Shown here: positions 18,013 to 27,556 of the stretch, piece by piece
Position numbering within the stretch: position 1 is the stretch's first letter
Layout of the letters: every line of letters starts with the position of its first letter
Origin: CAZHCA01 sp964530825
GTDB lineage: Bacteria; Bacteroidota; Bacteroidia; Chitinophagales; Saprospiraceae
Assembly (NCBI GenBank): GCA_964530825.1
Contig: CAZHCA010000013.1
Coordinates: 62,001 to 126,000 of the forward strand
Direction of reading: 5' to 3'
DNA length: 64,000 bases
Notes under the pieces: model-generated
Databases searched by the model: none
Seen by the model: the letters and a program-made list of their open reading frames with translations, nothing else
Told to the model about the DNA's origin: nothing
Program-made: the position numbers and the translations under genes

Positions 18013-20175
18013 TTAACGACGACTGAATAATTTGAGCCGTAGATACAAATCGGCCTGATTGAATTTGATGCACTGTTCCCGGTAGGAATTCGGATAAATG
18101 CGCCAGCTATACCGAAAACCCAGTGCCAGGTTGTTCAGCGGTCCCACCTCGCCGAACACTTGTCCAATTAAGCCTAGTCCCAGACCGGAAGAAATATCCT
18201 GGCCCAGGTAGGGCGGCAGATCATTATCGAGATTGAAAACACCAAACGCAGAGGTTGCCACCTCGCGAACGATCGCCTCGTCGAAGGACAGGGCGTCAAC
18301 CAGTTCTTCACCGGCAAGGCGGGGATAATCGGGGTCCTCTACGTTGGGGAACAATTCGAGGCTCCCCCATTCATTACCATTGAGAAAACGGGTATCCAGG
18401 GTTCCTTCCGCCGCAAAAGGCACAGAGAGGCCGCCGCCGGCGCCGATCTCCAACAGTGGAAAAATCCGGAGCGTCATTTGTGCTTGCACGTCGATAACTT
18501 GCATATCTACCAACTCCTCTTGCACGAAAAGGACTGAGGGTAGATCCTCTTCCACCCAAGCAGCCCTGGATTGTCCGAAATCAAAACGACGGTATTCTAT
18601 GCTACTACCCCACCCAATACCATTTTTCAGCGGAGTGTTGCGCCAATAAACGCCCAGGGCCAATTGATCGAAAAATCCGGAACCTGTGTATTCGTATCCG
18701 TCGGGTGCCGCTTCAGCTCCGTAAGCAGCGATGATACCGAACCCACGGTGGATCCATTTTTGCTTTTCGGTATTGGTCTGGAGTTGGTCCCCACCGCCTC
18801 CGGCAAAACGGATCGTTGCCTGCATTTCATGTTGGTCTGCTTTAACGCCGCTACCTTTTACGCGGAACCGGACCTGGCCCTTAGTGTACCGGTTTTTATT
18901 GATGCCTTCTTCCCTTTTTCCATGCAGCATGATGTTGTAAAAAGCAAACGTGACCTGCCCTTCCGATGCCAGCCGGCTGGTATCAACCCGGAAGCAAGAT
19001 TTCGCCTCCTGAGCCTGATCAAATGCGATGGTGCAGGGCGGACAACCATCCTGAAGGGAGGGATCTCTTTCCAATACGCTGATGGTGCTGGCATCCAGCG
19101 TCTTCGGCCAAGGCACATCGAGGAAGACGTGCCTGGCGGCCGCTTCTCCCTTGTTCTGAAATTGGATTTCGTATTCCATCGATCGTGGATCCTTAGGGTG
19201 ATATACCATCGCATTGCGTCGCGGCTCCAGTGTGCGCAAGCGATTGGGGTCGCGCACGCGGTCCATAACCAGGGTGGTCGTACTACTTGCCCGGTTATCC
19301 AGCGCTGCGATCGGTAATGTAGCATTAGCGGGTACGAACACCGCTTTCACACTCAATTGGAGAGATTGATTACGGAGGCGATTGCGTTTTTCGATTCGGG
19401 AAAAGGCCAGCGTATCGAGCGCCTGAGAGGCAGCAAAAGTAAAAAAAGCTACCGTTTCCCTTCCCGGCTGAAGATCATTAACGCGCCATACCCGATAGTC
19501 ATAAACACCGGCCCACAGTTGCAGACGTTTTTCAACCTCGGGATCTAATCCGAGACCGTTGCGGAGGCTGGAAGGTTGGAAGTCTACTTCCGTTCTTGCG
19601 CTACCCGTTCGATAAACCAAGGGAGGGAAGTCCAATTGTAAGTTATCCAGCTCGCTCTGTTTGTTGAAAAAAAGGAAAAGATAACCACTACCCGGATTGG
19701 CACTACCGGGTAGCTTAAAATGGGTAAACACCTGAATATCGTTGTTGGGAATCAATTCGCCGGCGGCATTGGTATTTACATACACAAGCTGATTATCCGC
19801 CAGTCGGTTATTTACCGGCCCGACCATGCCAGTGCGCGCTGCTCGGATGGTGTTGCACAATTGGCGGGAAGAAGCATAAGAATAATAGGGCGTTAGACTT
19901 ACCCGAACCGGATAGCTGCCCGGCTCGCTGTAGAAATAAGTAACGCTTGGCGTTCGGGAAGTAGCGTAATTTCCATCACCAAACTCCCAGAAATACTGCC
20001 AATAGGGTTCATTCTGACTCTTAGCAGCCCCTGGAGGCGGCGCTGCGTCCAGTAGCTGTAGCCTGCCGTTACGGTCATTGTAAACGAGGCTCGTGGTGGT
20101 AGTGCACTGCGCCTCCAGCCCAATTGGGGCCAGCAGACACCATGCCAGGAGTACGAGCAGTGGGGATTTGCTCAT
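18013..20175 (-). CDS. PKD-domain outer-membrane protein with predicted C-terminal beta-barrel
   Basis: A 720-residue protein from ATG 20175, which gives the signal peptide MSKSPLLVLLAWCLLAPIGL (cut near EAQ); the frame extends to 20220 but that part is not signal-like. Residues ~45-95 form a PKD-type domain (YWQYFWEFGDGNYATSRTPS then TYFYSEPGSYPVRVSL). The middle (~150-450) is a beta-rich surface region with a conserved-looking Cys pair (DGCPPCTIAF). From ~480 the sequence alternates like an outer-membrane barrel (GWGSSIEYRRFDFG, LALGFRYSWRIYP) and ends LYLRLKLFSRR. The design suggests a barrel that anchors its own extracellular PKD portion. It is first in a two-gene unit with a small lipoprotein. 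I do not recognise a named family. Confidence 0.75.
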   Translation of the reverse strand: MSKSPLLVLLAWCLLAPIGLEAQCTTTTSLVYNDRNGRLQLLDAAPPPGAAKSQNEPYWQYFWEFGDGNYATSRTPSVTYFYSEPGSYPVRVSLTPYYSYASSRQLCNTIRAARTGMVGPVNNRLADNQLVYVNTNAAGELIPNNDIQVFTHFKLPGSANPGSGYLFLFFNKQSELDNLQLDFPPLVYRTGSARTEVDFQPSSLRNGLGLDPEVEKRLQLWAGVYDYRVWRVNDLQPGRETVAFFTFAASQALDTLAFSRIEKRNRLRNQSLQLSVKAVFVPANATLPIAALDNRASSTTTLVMDRVRDPNRLRTLEPRRNAMVYHPKDPRSMEYEIQFQNKGEAAARHVFLDVPWPKTLDASTISVLERDPSLQDGCPPCTIAFDQAQEAKSCFRVDTSRLASEGQVTFAFYNIMLHGKREEGINKNRYTKGQVRFRVKGSGVKADQHEMQATIRFAGGGGDQLQTNTEKQKWIHRGFGIIAAYGAEAAPDGYEYTGSGFFDQLALGVYWRNTPLKNGIGWGSSIEYRRFDFGQSRAAWVEEDLPSVLFVQEELVDMQVIDVQAQMTLRIFPLLEIGAGGGLSVPFAAEGTLDTRFLNGNEWGSLELFPNVEDPDYPRLAGEELVDALSFDEAIVREVATSAFGVFNLDNDLPPYLGQDISSGLGLGLIGQVFGEVGPLNNLALGFRYSWRIYPNSYREQCIKFNQADLYLRLKLFSRR

Positions 20176-20359
20176 AATTACATTGGTTTTTAGGCGAATA
20201 CAAGTATCTGTTTTCTCCAATTAAGGTAATAAAAAACCAACATTCTACCTGTCGGTAATACCTTAAATTGAGAAGCCTGGTTTTCTTACGTCCAAGCTTC
20301 AAAAAACAGGAACAACTTATAATCTCCACCACTGCATGCGTGTGAACCTGAAATCACAC

Positions 20360-20611
20360 TTATCTTCGTTTGCCCAGACCCAATAAGAACACTAAAAGGG
20401 CAGCGCCTACCACGGCCACTAGCAACCGGCCGAGAATACCGTAGCCCAACTCAATGTTGAAAAAATTGAACAGGTAAGTACCGATGACCCCGCCGACAAT
20501 GCCGATGAGAATGTTGGAAATCAGGCCAAAGCCTCTTCCCCGCACAACAAAGCCGGTGAGCCATCCCGCTACCGCTCCGAATAGGATAATATAAAGCCAA
20601 TCCAGTTCCAT
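20360..20611 (-). CDS. GlsB/YeaQ/YmgE-family small membrane protein
   Basis: An 83-residue very hydrophobic protein with three predicted transmembrane helices. The Gly-rich motifs (GAVAGWLTGFVVRGRGFG, NILIGIVGGVIGTYLF) are the family signature of transglycosylase-associated/GlsB stress-response membrane proteins. It ends in LGLGKRR. It stands alone between two outer-membrane protein genes on the same strand. The family is linked to stress responses but the biochemical role is unknown. Confidence 0.9.
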   Translation of the reverse strand: MELDWLYIILFGAVAGWLTGFVVRGRGFGLISNILIGIVGGVIGTYLFNFFNIELGYGILGRLLVAVVGAALLVFLLGLGKRR

Positions 20612-20666
20612 AAGTAGTTGGTTTTAGTTTTTCAGGTACCGGAAAGATAGGGAAAACCTGTTCGAA

Positions 20667-20703
20667 ACAGCAGAGCCGGAGGCTAACCCGCCTGGCCCTG
20701 CTC
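20667..20703 (-). terminator. Possible terminator after the OM beta-barrel gene
   Basis: On the minus strand AGCAGGGCC...GGCTCTGCT forms an imperfect GC-rich hairpin directly after the stop at 20732. The T tract behind it is weak (TGTTTCG). Confidence 0.35.
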
Positions 20704-20731
20704 TTTGTTTTTTGCCGAGGATCTCGGGACC

Positions 20732-21445
20732 CTAGTTCTTGACCGGACTCCCATAGTACCCACCGCCAACACGCAGGGTCAGGAAAGCCCCTCCCGGATT
20801 AAAATCAGGCGGATTGATCAATTCGGTACCTGCGCGATTCTCAAACGTTGCGTCCGGGGCAAAGCGATACCCTGCCGTAAAGCCGAGCATCAGGCCATAG
20901 GCGGCATTTTCCCCCTGCGTAAGGAACCAGTCGCCGCTGATGCTCAGTTCAAAAGCGGTGGAAAAAGCGGCAATGGTAATGGCATCATTCGCATTGGTAG
21001 CCGGTTGGGCGAAGATATCTTCGAAGCTTGTCCCCTCCCGGCGCGGTGCTAAATCAAGGCCGGCTCCAAAAAAACCAAATCCGGCCGACGGATAGAGTAG
21101 GAAGCGATCTTGCTGCAATAGGTTGTATCCTATATTGAACATACCATACCCACTTCCGTAGCGCAAGGTATAATCTGAATTTTGCACGTCGTCCTGACCA
21201 ACAAAACCACCTTTAAAGCCGAGAACAAATTGTTTGAGATAGACCTGACCACCACCTCCGATCGAGACGTTGGCGTTCGATAGGTCATCGTATCCAAAAT
21301 TGTTGGTGACCTCATTCAAGGGATCCATATCGACCAGTTGAAGACCAAAGTTAAAGGAACCAGACCCACCGAAGCGGGCTTCGGACTGGGCCATCAGGTT
21401 GCCGGTAAGCAATGCCATCAGGAGCATAAAGATTCCATTTCTCAT
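20732..21445 (-). CDS. Outer-membrane beta-barrel protein, PorT/OmpW-like size
   Basis: A 237-residue protein with signal peptide (MRNGIFMLLMALLTGNLMAQ) followed by alternating Gly/aromatic strands (FGGSGSFNFGLQLV, LGFKGGFVG, YPSAGFGFFGAGLD, LMLGFTAGYRFAP) and ending in LRVGGGYYGSPVKN, consistent with an 8-10 strand barrel. It is a generic small barrel of Bacteroidota; no specific substrate is evident. A small membrane-protein gene lies 36 bases upstream on the same strand and may share its transcript. Confidence 0.75.
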   Translation of the reverse strand: MRNGIFMLLMALLTGNLMAQSEARFGGSGSFNFGLQLVDMDPLNEVTNNFGYDDLSNANVSIGGGGQVYLKQFVLGFKGGFVGQDDVQNSDYTLRYGSGYGMFNIGYNLLQQDRFLLYPSAGFGFFGAGLDLAPRREGTSFEDIFAQPATNANDAITIAAFSTAFELSISGDWFLTQGENAAYGLMLGFTAGYRFAPDATFENRAGTELINPPDFNPGGAFLTLRVGGGYYGSPVKN

Positions 21446-21481
21446 ACGTTCTGAATTTTTAAAGTTAAAACAATACAGGTG

Positions 21482-21685
21482 TTAGCTTCGCCGCTGTTGG
21501 CGACGTGTAAAGCGAAACCACTGGGGCTTCCACATCCAGATACCGGTAAGGGTTAATCCGGGAATGACTATTAGCTGAATCAGCAAGGTCAACCATTCCA
21601 GGCTGCTCCAGGGAGCATAGATGTACGTTCCGATAAGAGCAGCACCAATGATATGGACCCAGCGAAGTACGTTGCGCGTTTTCAT
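21482..21685 (-). CDS. Small two-helix membrane protein
   Basis: A 67-residue protein with two predicted transmembrane helices (VHIIGAALIGTYIY and LTLLIQLIVIPGLTLTGIWM) and a strongly basic tail (RFTRRQQRRS). It lies between a Crp/Fnr regulator and an OM barrel, all on the same strand. I do not recognise a function; similar short proteins are often annotated as hypothetical in Bacteroidota. Confidence 0.65.
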   Translation of the reverse strand: MKTRNVLRWVHIIGAALIGTYIYAPWSSLEWLTLLIQLIVIPGLTLTGIWMWKPQWFRFTRRQQRRS

Positions 21686-21876
21686 AATCTTAATCTTGAA
21701 GGTGAATAATGATTTAATCGTTCAACTGCAAGTTGAAAGAAAACGGCATCCGAATCATTCACCTGGGTGAAGAACCATCATCGGAATTAGAGCTTGTTGA
21801 AATTTTCTAGATGAAGCGAAGGGGAGCCAACGCGAAAAAGGCGACGTACAGCCAGGAAGGATAAATGCTGCACCAC

Positions 21877-22446
21877 TCAATATTCCTTACCCTGTAACCG
21901 GGCTCGCAGGCGGCTCAAACTTTGCGGACTTACTCCGAGGAAGGTAGCAACATGATACTGGGGAATTTGCTGAAAAAGTTCGGGGTTGCGTTCGAGTAAT
22001 TTCCGGTAACGATCCTCCAAACGTTCGGCCTGAAACTCCTTTAGGCGTTGGGTTGCGCTCAAGTAAGCACGCTCGGCCATGATGCGGCCCAGCCGCTCGA
22101 ATAAAGGGAACCGCTGGTAGAGATCCAGCAGGGCGGTTTTGGTGAACACCAGATAGGATACATCTGTGAGCGCCTCGAAAAATAAAGCACTATCGGTCTC
22201 GGTCAGATAGCTCTGATAGTCAACTGCAAACTCCTGAGGGGTGAAAAAGAAAAAAGTTAAGTCTTTGCCATCCATGACCCGGTAGGCTCGTATCAAACCT
22301 TGACGGATGAAAAACATCTTTAAAAATGGGGTGCCCGCAAGGAAGAGTTGATCGCCCGACTTTGCAATCTTGGGCACCGCAACATCCTGAATGGCCTGAA
22401 TGGCTTCGTCGGAAAAAGGAGCGATGGATAGTAGAAAAGCACGCAT
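21877..22446 (-). CDS. Crp/Fnr-family transcriptional regulator
   Basis: A 189-residue regulator. Residues ~10-115 fit a cyclic-nucleotide-binding beta-roll (GDQLFLAGTPFLKMFFIRQG then LIRAYRV), lacking the Cys residues of Fnr-type iron-sulfur sensors and the canonical cAMP-contacting RE-SA motif. A long dimerisation helix runs ~118-150, and a C-terminal helix-turn-helix (HVATFLGVSPQSLSRLRARL) sits at ~165-185. This is the short Bacteroidota form of the family whose ligand is usually unknown. The three downstream same-strand genes are possible targets. Confidence 0.88.
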   Translation of the reverse strand: MRAFLLSIAPFSDEAIQAIQDVAVPKIAKSGDQLFLAGTPFLKMFFIRQGLIRAYRVMDGKDLTFFFFTPQEFAVDYQSYLTETDSALFFEALTDVSYLVFTKTALLDLYQRFPLFERLGRIMAERAYLSATQRLKEFQAERLEDRYRKLLERNPELFQQIPQYHVATFLGVSPQSLSRLRARLQGKEY

Positions 22447-22540
22447 AAGCCGGGTTGGATGTAGATGATAAGGTAATCAGTTGGGATAATTTGATTCGTT
22501 CTTTACAGCCATGATCCATCCCTTCCGCCTTTACTTGGAA

Positions 22541-22561
22541 AGCACCGCTAAAGGCGGTGCT
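22541..22561 (-). terminator. Terminator of the tRNA cluster
   Basis: Perfect 8-bp stem AGCACCGC/GCGGTGCT with a 5-base loop, followed on the minus strand by TTTCC. It lies 10 bases past the 3' end of tRNA-Pro(CGG), the last tRNA of the cluster. Confidence 0.6.
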
Positions 22562-22571
22562 GTTGATTTAG

Positions 22572-22645
<74 letters not shown>

Positions 22646-22696
22646 ATGTGGGGCGTGGGTTTTAGGGGCGAGAAAAAATTATTAAACCTCACTCAG

Positions 22697-22769
22697 AGCC
22701 ACCAGGCGGACTTGAACCGCCGGCCTACGCATTACGAATGCGTTGCTCTACCGGCTGAGCTATGGTGGC
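22697..22769 (-). tRNA. tRNA-Thr (anticodon CGT)
   Basis: 73-nt cloverleaf: acceptor GCCACCA/TGGTGGC, D arm GCTCAG, anticodon stem ACGCA/TGCGT with loop TTCGTAA giving CGT, T arm GGCGG TTCAAGT CCGCC, discriminator T. Confidence 0.93.
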
Positions 22770-22857
22770 TTTTGGTTAGGAATCGCATTTTATATATTAT
22801 GCCTGCTCCCCTCCTGCACCAGATAAATCCCAAATTGGGGCGGTGCTTATGATTCAG

Positions 22858-22932
22858 TCGGGATGACTGGATTCGAACCAGCGACCTCACGCCCCCCAGA
22901 CGTGCACTCTAACCGGACTGAGCTACATCCCG
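22858..22932 (-). tRNA. tRNA-Pro (anticodon GGG)
   Basis: 75-nt cloverleaf sharing its acceptor stem, T arm and variable region with the Pro-CGG gene. The anticodon stem CACGT/GCGTG closes on a T-G pair and encloses loop CTGGGGG, giving anticodon GGG. Confidence 0.92.
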
Positions 22933-23159
22933 ATGTATGGTTTAGGTGTGTGTTTGACTAGGTTAAATAAAAATTTGAATGTATCACTTTGAAGTGGCAA
23001 TTGATACAGAACACATTCCTCTCCTACCAAGAATACCTTGGGTTCTTCGATATATTTGAAGAAGCAATTGGTAACAAACCACATACTGTCATATCCAACC
23101 TGATACTGTTGTTCGGATATCAAGTCAGTACCAAATAATCCTGAAGAATAGCCACCCAT
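22923..23159 (-). CDS. Small ORF between tRNAs, doubtful
   Basis: A 78-codon ATG frame in the AT-rich gap between two tRNA genes, with a protein-like composition (EQQYQVGYDSMWFVTNCFF, GEECVLYQLPLQSDTFKFLF). Its stop lies inside the 5' end of tRNA-Pro(GGG), which argues against a maintained gene unless it is a relic of inserted DNA. No family is recognised. Confidence 0.25.
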   Translation of the reverse strand: MGGYSSGLFGTDLISEQQYQVGYDSMWFVTNCFFKYIEEPKVFLVGEECVLYQLPLQSDTFKFLFNLVKHTPKPYIGM

Positions 23160-23476
23160 TCAAACACAGAATTTCGCGCCGCAACTCAAAAATGTTTCTT
23201 ACTGGCTGCAGTAACTCAACCAGCATCCTACCCATTATTTGAAGATAATGCTGAGGATGGCGCGCTTTAACTGATTTTCTAAATGATCACCCATCCGTTG
23301 ATGGGTTGTTAGATGCGATAAAAAGCATTTAAGACTGTATAACTTCGTAAATCTCTTACCCCTCAAAAATCAAACATCGACAAATCTTTTCAGGGTGGAG
23401 GTTAAATTCGGTGTGGGCTACCTAGCTTTTAAAAAAATACGCTCGACCGTAAATTTTTCCACCCACACCCTGCTAG
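23160..23476. other. AT-rich gap inside the tRNA cluster, no gene seen
   Basis: About 320 bases, visibly more AT-rich than the surroundings, separating tRNA-Val from tRNA-Pro(GGG). I see no coding frame, tRNA fragment or convincing hairpin. Given the tRNA context it could be the scar of an integration event, but no direct repeat of a tRNA 3' end was found. Confidence 0.4.
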
Positions 23477-23551
23477 TGGTCATTACTGGATTCGAACCAG
23501 TGACCTCTGCTCTGTCAAAGCAGCGCTCTAAACCAACTGAGCTAAATGACC
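23477..23551 (-). tRNA. tRNA-Val (anticodon GAC)
   Basis: 75-nt cloverleaf: acceptor GGTCATT/AATGACC with A discriminator, D arm GCTCAG, anticodon stem CTGCT/AGCAG with loop TTGACAG giving GAC, T arm CTGG TTCGAAT CCAG. Confidence 0.94.
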
Positions 23552-23650
23552 CTTACTAACTTCTTTTAGAGCGATTGCAAAAATAACAAAAAGAACGGTG
23601 GAAGGGAAGCCCTTCTCATTAAATTGACGGAATTTTCTACATCTCAGGAG

Positions 23651-24322
23651 TTAAAAGAGGGCGTAAACTTCCTCAAGCACCTGGTTTTCCTGAAGCGAGC
23701 GGTGGCGATTTCCGGTACAAATGACCCGGGCCGGCACTCCGCCAACTTCTGTAAAGGGCGGTACGTCATCTTTCACGATAGCTCCGGCTTTAACGACAGC
23801 GCCAGCTCCAATACGTACTCCACGTAGAATAACTGCACCCGCCTCGATCCGGGCGCCTTTACCAATGCGAATGCCCGGGTGGCGCTCCCGGGTTTCGTAG
23901 CCGATAAAGGCGGTAAAGTAGCGATCACTGATTCTGACCTCCGGACCTACATATACCCGGTCGCCGATTTCAATGGTCTTTGTTGCTTCAATCAAGGCAC
24001 CGTCGATGATCGAGCGGGTCCCGACCTTCAATAGCGCACCCTCTTCGACGCGTAGCCTCACCGGGCATTGAGAACTGATGAGCTGTACCCGCTCGGCTAA
24101 TTCGGCGTGCCCGTGGTTGCAAATTTTCGGACGACCTTTGACGATGACAATACCGGATACCTCGTCGATACGAGACAGAAAAAAACGCATGCGTAGGAAG
24201 TGCCAACTATCAAAAACCAACCGCCGCAGTGCAGACGCGTTGAACTGAGGGAGCGTGGTGTCGGCACGCAATAATTCGCTTAGCGTACGACGCTCTGCAT
24301 GCAGGAAGTGTTGAATGTTCAT
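23651..24322 (-). CDS. Hexapeptide-repeat (left-handed beta-helix) acyltransferase
   Basis: A 223-residue protein. Residues ~85-205 show the [LIV]-G-x4 hexapeptide periodicity of LbH acyltransferases (IEIGDRVYVGPEVRIS, IRIGKGARIEAGAVILRGVR, IGAGAVVKAGAIVKDDVPPF), ending with the typical VGGVPARVI exit motif. The N-terminal ~80 residues are helical with a basic, hydrophobic patch. Similar proteins are maltose/galactoside/virginiamycin-type O-acetyltransferases or WcaF/NeuD-type sugar acyltransferases; acceptor cannot be named. It stands alone between the tRNA cluster and the efflux operon. Confidence 0.85.
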   Translation of the reverse strand: MNIQHFLHAERRTLSELLRADTTLPQFNASALRRLVFDSWHFLRMRFFLSRIDEVSGIVIVKGRPKICNHGHAELAERVQLISSQCPVRLRVEEGALLKVGTRSIIDGALIEATKTIEIGDRVYVGPEVRISDRYFTAFIGYETRERHPGIRIGKGARIEAGAVILRGVRIGAGAVVKAGAIVKDDVPPFTEVGGVPARVICTGNRHRSLQENQVLEEVYALF

Positions 24323-24452
24323 GGGGTAGGGATTTTCTCCGTATTATTCAATTTGGCTTTGGGCTCAGTTTTTTACGGGTTACTAGCATGAACGAGGTCT
24401 TTATCGGTTTAGTTCCGTTGGGCGAAATATTTTTCTTAACATTTTTAACGAT

Positions 24453-24491
24453 AAAAAGGAAGGGCCTCACCCGAATTGGCGCTGGCCCTTC
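24453..24491 (-). terminator. Terminator of the RND efflux operon
   Basis: On the minus strand GAAGGGCC pairs with GGCCCTTC around a 17-base loop, then CTTTTTAT. It starts about 30 bases after the permease stop. Confidence 0.7.
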
Positions 24492-24519
24492 TTTAACATG
24501 ATGGTATGCGGAATACGTC

Positions 24520-27500
24520 TTAGGCTTCTTTTGAAAACCACATATACAGAATGGGTACCAACAGCAAAGTCAAAGCGGTAGACGAGACCATGCCGCCGAT
24601 AATAGTCCAACCCAGGGGTGACCACAGGCTTGTTGCCGAAGCTGTCAGCGGTATTAGGCCAAGGATCGTAGTGATCGTTGTCAGTATGATGGGCGTGAAC
24701 CGCCTTTCGGCGCCTTGCTGAATAGCCCTATCCATAGCCATGCCGCGACTACGCAGTTGGTTGGTGTAATCGACCAGGATAATGGAATTGTTCACCACGA
24801 TTCCAATCAGGCTGATAAGTCCCACAAAAGCGAAAAAGGAAAAAGACCAACCGCTCAAAAACAGGGCGATAAACGAACCGGTAACTGCCAGCGGAATAGC
24901 TGATAGGACAATTAACGGTTGGCGTATTGAGCCAAACTGCAAGACCAGAACAGCAAAAATACCCACCATTGCCAACCCCAAAATGATCCCTAGATCACCA
25001 AAGGTGCTCTGCTGATTCTCGTACTCCCCGGCGAAGTAAAATGTATAACCTTCGGGCAACTCAATTGCCTGCAGCTGTTCGATGACGGTCTGCGTCAAGG
25101 GGATCGTTTGGTCGGCATCGATCACATCGGCAGTGACCCTTGCAAACTGGTCCAGGTTAAAGTGCAGGGTCTCTGACAGGCTGCTTTCGAACTCCAGATT
25201 GGCAACCTGGCGCAATGGTACCTGCCCCCCTGGCGCGTGTTGAAATAAACCCGGTCGAAATCAGCAATATCTGTTTCCCCTTCGAAGGGCATCCGTACCA
25301 CCAACGGATAGTTTTCATCGTCGGCCTCCAGCGAAACCTGGTCGAAACGCAGGCCGGTCAGACTGGCGCGTACGGTTTGGTCAAAATCCAGGTAAGGTAG
25401 CCCAATAAGTCCGGCCTTCTCCCGATTGAGTCGCAATCGCAGGTCGGTCTTATCGACGGCCAACGGATTATCGACGTTGATGACCCCCGGAACGTTGCGC
25501 AGTATGACCTCGGTAGCAGCGGCCAACCGACGCAGGGTGTCGATTGATGGTCCAATAATACGAACCTCGATGGGTGCTTCGAAAGGGGCGCCGTTTTTAA
25601 GTTCGCTGAACGTGATCTTAGCTCCGGGATAATCGCTAAAGCTGCGGCGCATTTGTGCCAGGGTCGCGTAAAAGCGCTCGGGATCCCAGGCGTGAAAACG
25701 CACCATCAGCTGACCGTGGTTTTTCTTGTATTCTTCAGGGATGCGGTTGTAATAAACCAGGGGATTGCCATGGCCTACATTGGCCGTAAAGTCCTGAACG
25801 AAAGCCATAGTGTCCAGAACCCGTTCTACGTAAGACACGGCCGAGTCAGTTGTCGCTAAACTAGCACCGTAGGGCGTGTCGACCTCAATCAGTAGCATTG
25901 GTTTATCAGCAGTTGGGAAAAAGCTCACCCCAATACGTGGGAACAGGCTGATGCTTCCGACCAGCGATAGGACAGCCAACGTCAACACCAACCACTTGTA
26001 GCGCATGGCGAATTGCAAACTTGGGCGGTAGAACCGTACGGCCAGGTAATTCATGAAGCGTTCCGCAGGCCGAGTACGCTTGGGTAACTTCATCAGGCGG
26101 GCAGCTAATATGGGAGAGAGGGTCAGGGCGAGCAGCAAAGAGGCGACCAATGTAAAAATAACGGTAAGCGGAAGAGTCCGAAGAAACTCTCCAGGGCCTT
26201 CCCCTAATTGGGTGAGCGGGAAAAATGCAAGCAGGGTCGTAATGGTAGAGCTGATAATGGCAAAACCCACCTCTCCTGCGCCTTCGGCAGCTGCTTCGCG
26301 CACAGTGTGGCCCTCGCGCAGAAAACGGGCAATATTCTCGATGACAACAATACCGTTATCGACCAACAGCCCTAGGGCAATAACCAGGGCAGCAATAGAA
26401 ATTTGCTGCATAGCGTACCCGCTGCCGTTGAGCAAGGCCAGAGCAATTAAAATACTCAAGGGTATTATGGTCATAATAATAACCGCCGAACGCCAGCCAA
26501 GGAAAAAAAGAATGATGATGCCGACCAGCGCAACACCTTGCAGCAGGTTAATGAAGAAGCCCTGAATGCGCTGGGCCACGGCGGGAGCCTGTTCGAAAGC
26601 CGAAATAAGCTGAATGTTGGCCGGCAGTTTAGGCCGAAAACGATCGGCACGCTTATGTATCACCTTCGCAACCTTCAGTATATTAGCTTTCTCATCTAAT
26701 TTGAGGGTTACGAAAATCGCTTTGGTGCGGTCAAACCGGGCTTTCCACCTGATGTCTTCGTAGTCCATATGCACCTCGGCGATATCACGCAAGTAGACCA
26801 ACTGGCTTTCTCCGGCCCGGATGACCGTAGATTTGATTTCGTCCAGGGATGCATAACTGCCAGTGGTTTTAATGCTGAATTGTTTACCAGCCCCGGCCAC
26901 TTCGCCCCCCGGGAAATTGACATTGTTGGTTTGTAAAACCTGTAACACCTCTCCCAGACCGATGCCGTAAGCGGCCATTCGCTGGAAATCCAATGCGATG
27001 CGGACCTCCTCTTCCGGATAGGCCTCAATATCTACATCTTTTAATTCAGGGATATCCTCCAGTACGTCTTCCCACTGCTCTGCCCAGTCGTAGAGTTCGG
27101 CGTAGGTCGCCGAGGGCGAGATGAAGGCAAACTGGTGAATTACGGTTCGGTCTTCCTGTCGGAACTGATCGATATCAAATACGACGATACCTTCGGGCAA
27201 TTCCCCGCGAAGGCTGTTTACTTCGCGCAGGATCTCTTCGTATTTGTCATCCGCATCAATCCCGTAGCTGGCTTCGATTCGAATGACGGCAAGTCCTTCT
27301 TCAGCCTCCGAAAGTATTTCCTGGATATCGTCAATCTCGTCTATTTTTTCCTCGATGGGGTCGATGATGAGTTCCTCCATATCTTCGGGGCTGGCACCGG
27401 GATACACCACCACAACGGTGAAATTAGGAAGGTTAATACGCGGGTCTTCCGAACGCGGCATCCGGTTGAAGGAAATTATGGATACCGCGAGCACAATCAG

Positions 27501-27554
27501 TAAAATGGTGGTGATGAATGCGGCATTGCGAATGGCAATTCTGGGTATTCTCAT
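24520..27554 (-). pseudogene. RND efflux permease gene, frameshifted
   Basis: Encodes an AcrB/MdtB-type inner-membrane drug-proton antiporter that should pair with the adaptor and TolC protein encoded just upstream. The first 780 codons (27554 to ~25222) are intact: N-terminal helix, porter domains, and helices with the GLLVDNGIVVIEN proton-relay motif near residue 400. At a run of six G (25225-25230 on the plus strand as C6) the frame shifts; the C-terminal part then continues in another frame to 24520, with LRQVANLEFESSLSETLHFN and the second helix bundle (GIVVNNSIILVDY). One extra G restores a single 1011-residue protein of normal family length. This is either a true null mutation, phase variation at the homopolymer, or a sequencing error. 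As read, the product would lose its last helices. Confidence 0.85.
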
Positions 27555-27556
27555 AA

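Noticed and set aside
18571..19317. 248-codon frame antisense to the PKD/barrel gene
   Set aside because: Shadow frame of the strongly supported minus-strand gene.
20360..20611. Functional link of the GlsB-like protein to the neighbouring OM barrel
   Set aside because: About 120 bases and a possible terminator separate them; nothing beyond adjacency supports it.
24520..25215. C-terminal part of the RND permease as its own gene
   Set aside because: It starts in the middle of a periplasmic domain; one inserted G makes it continuous with the upstream part.
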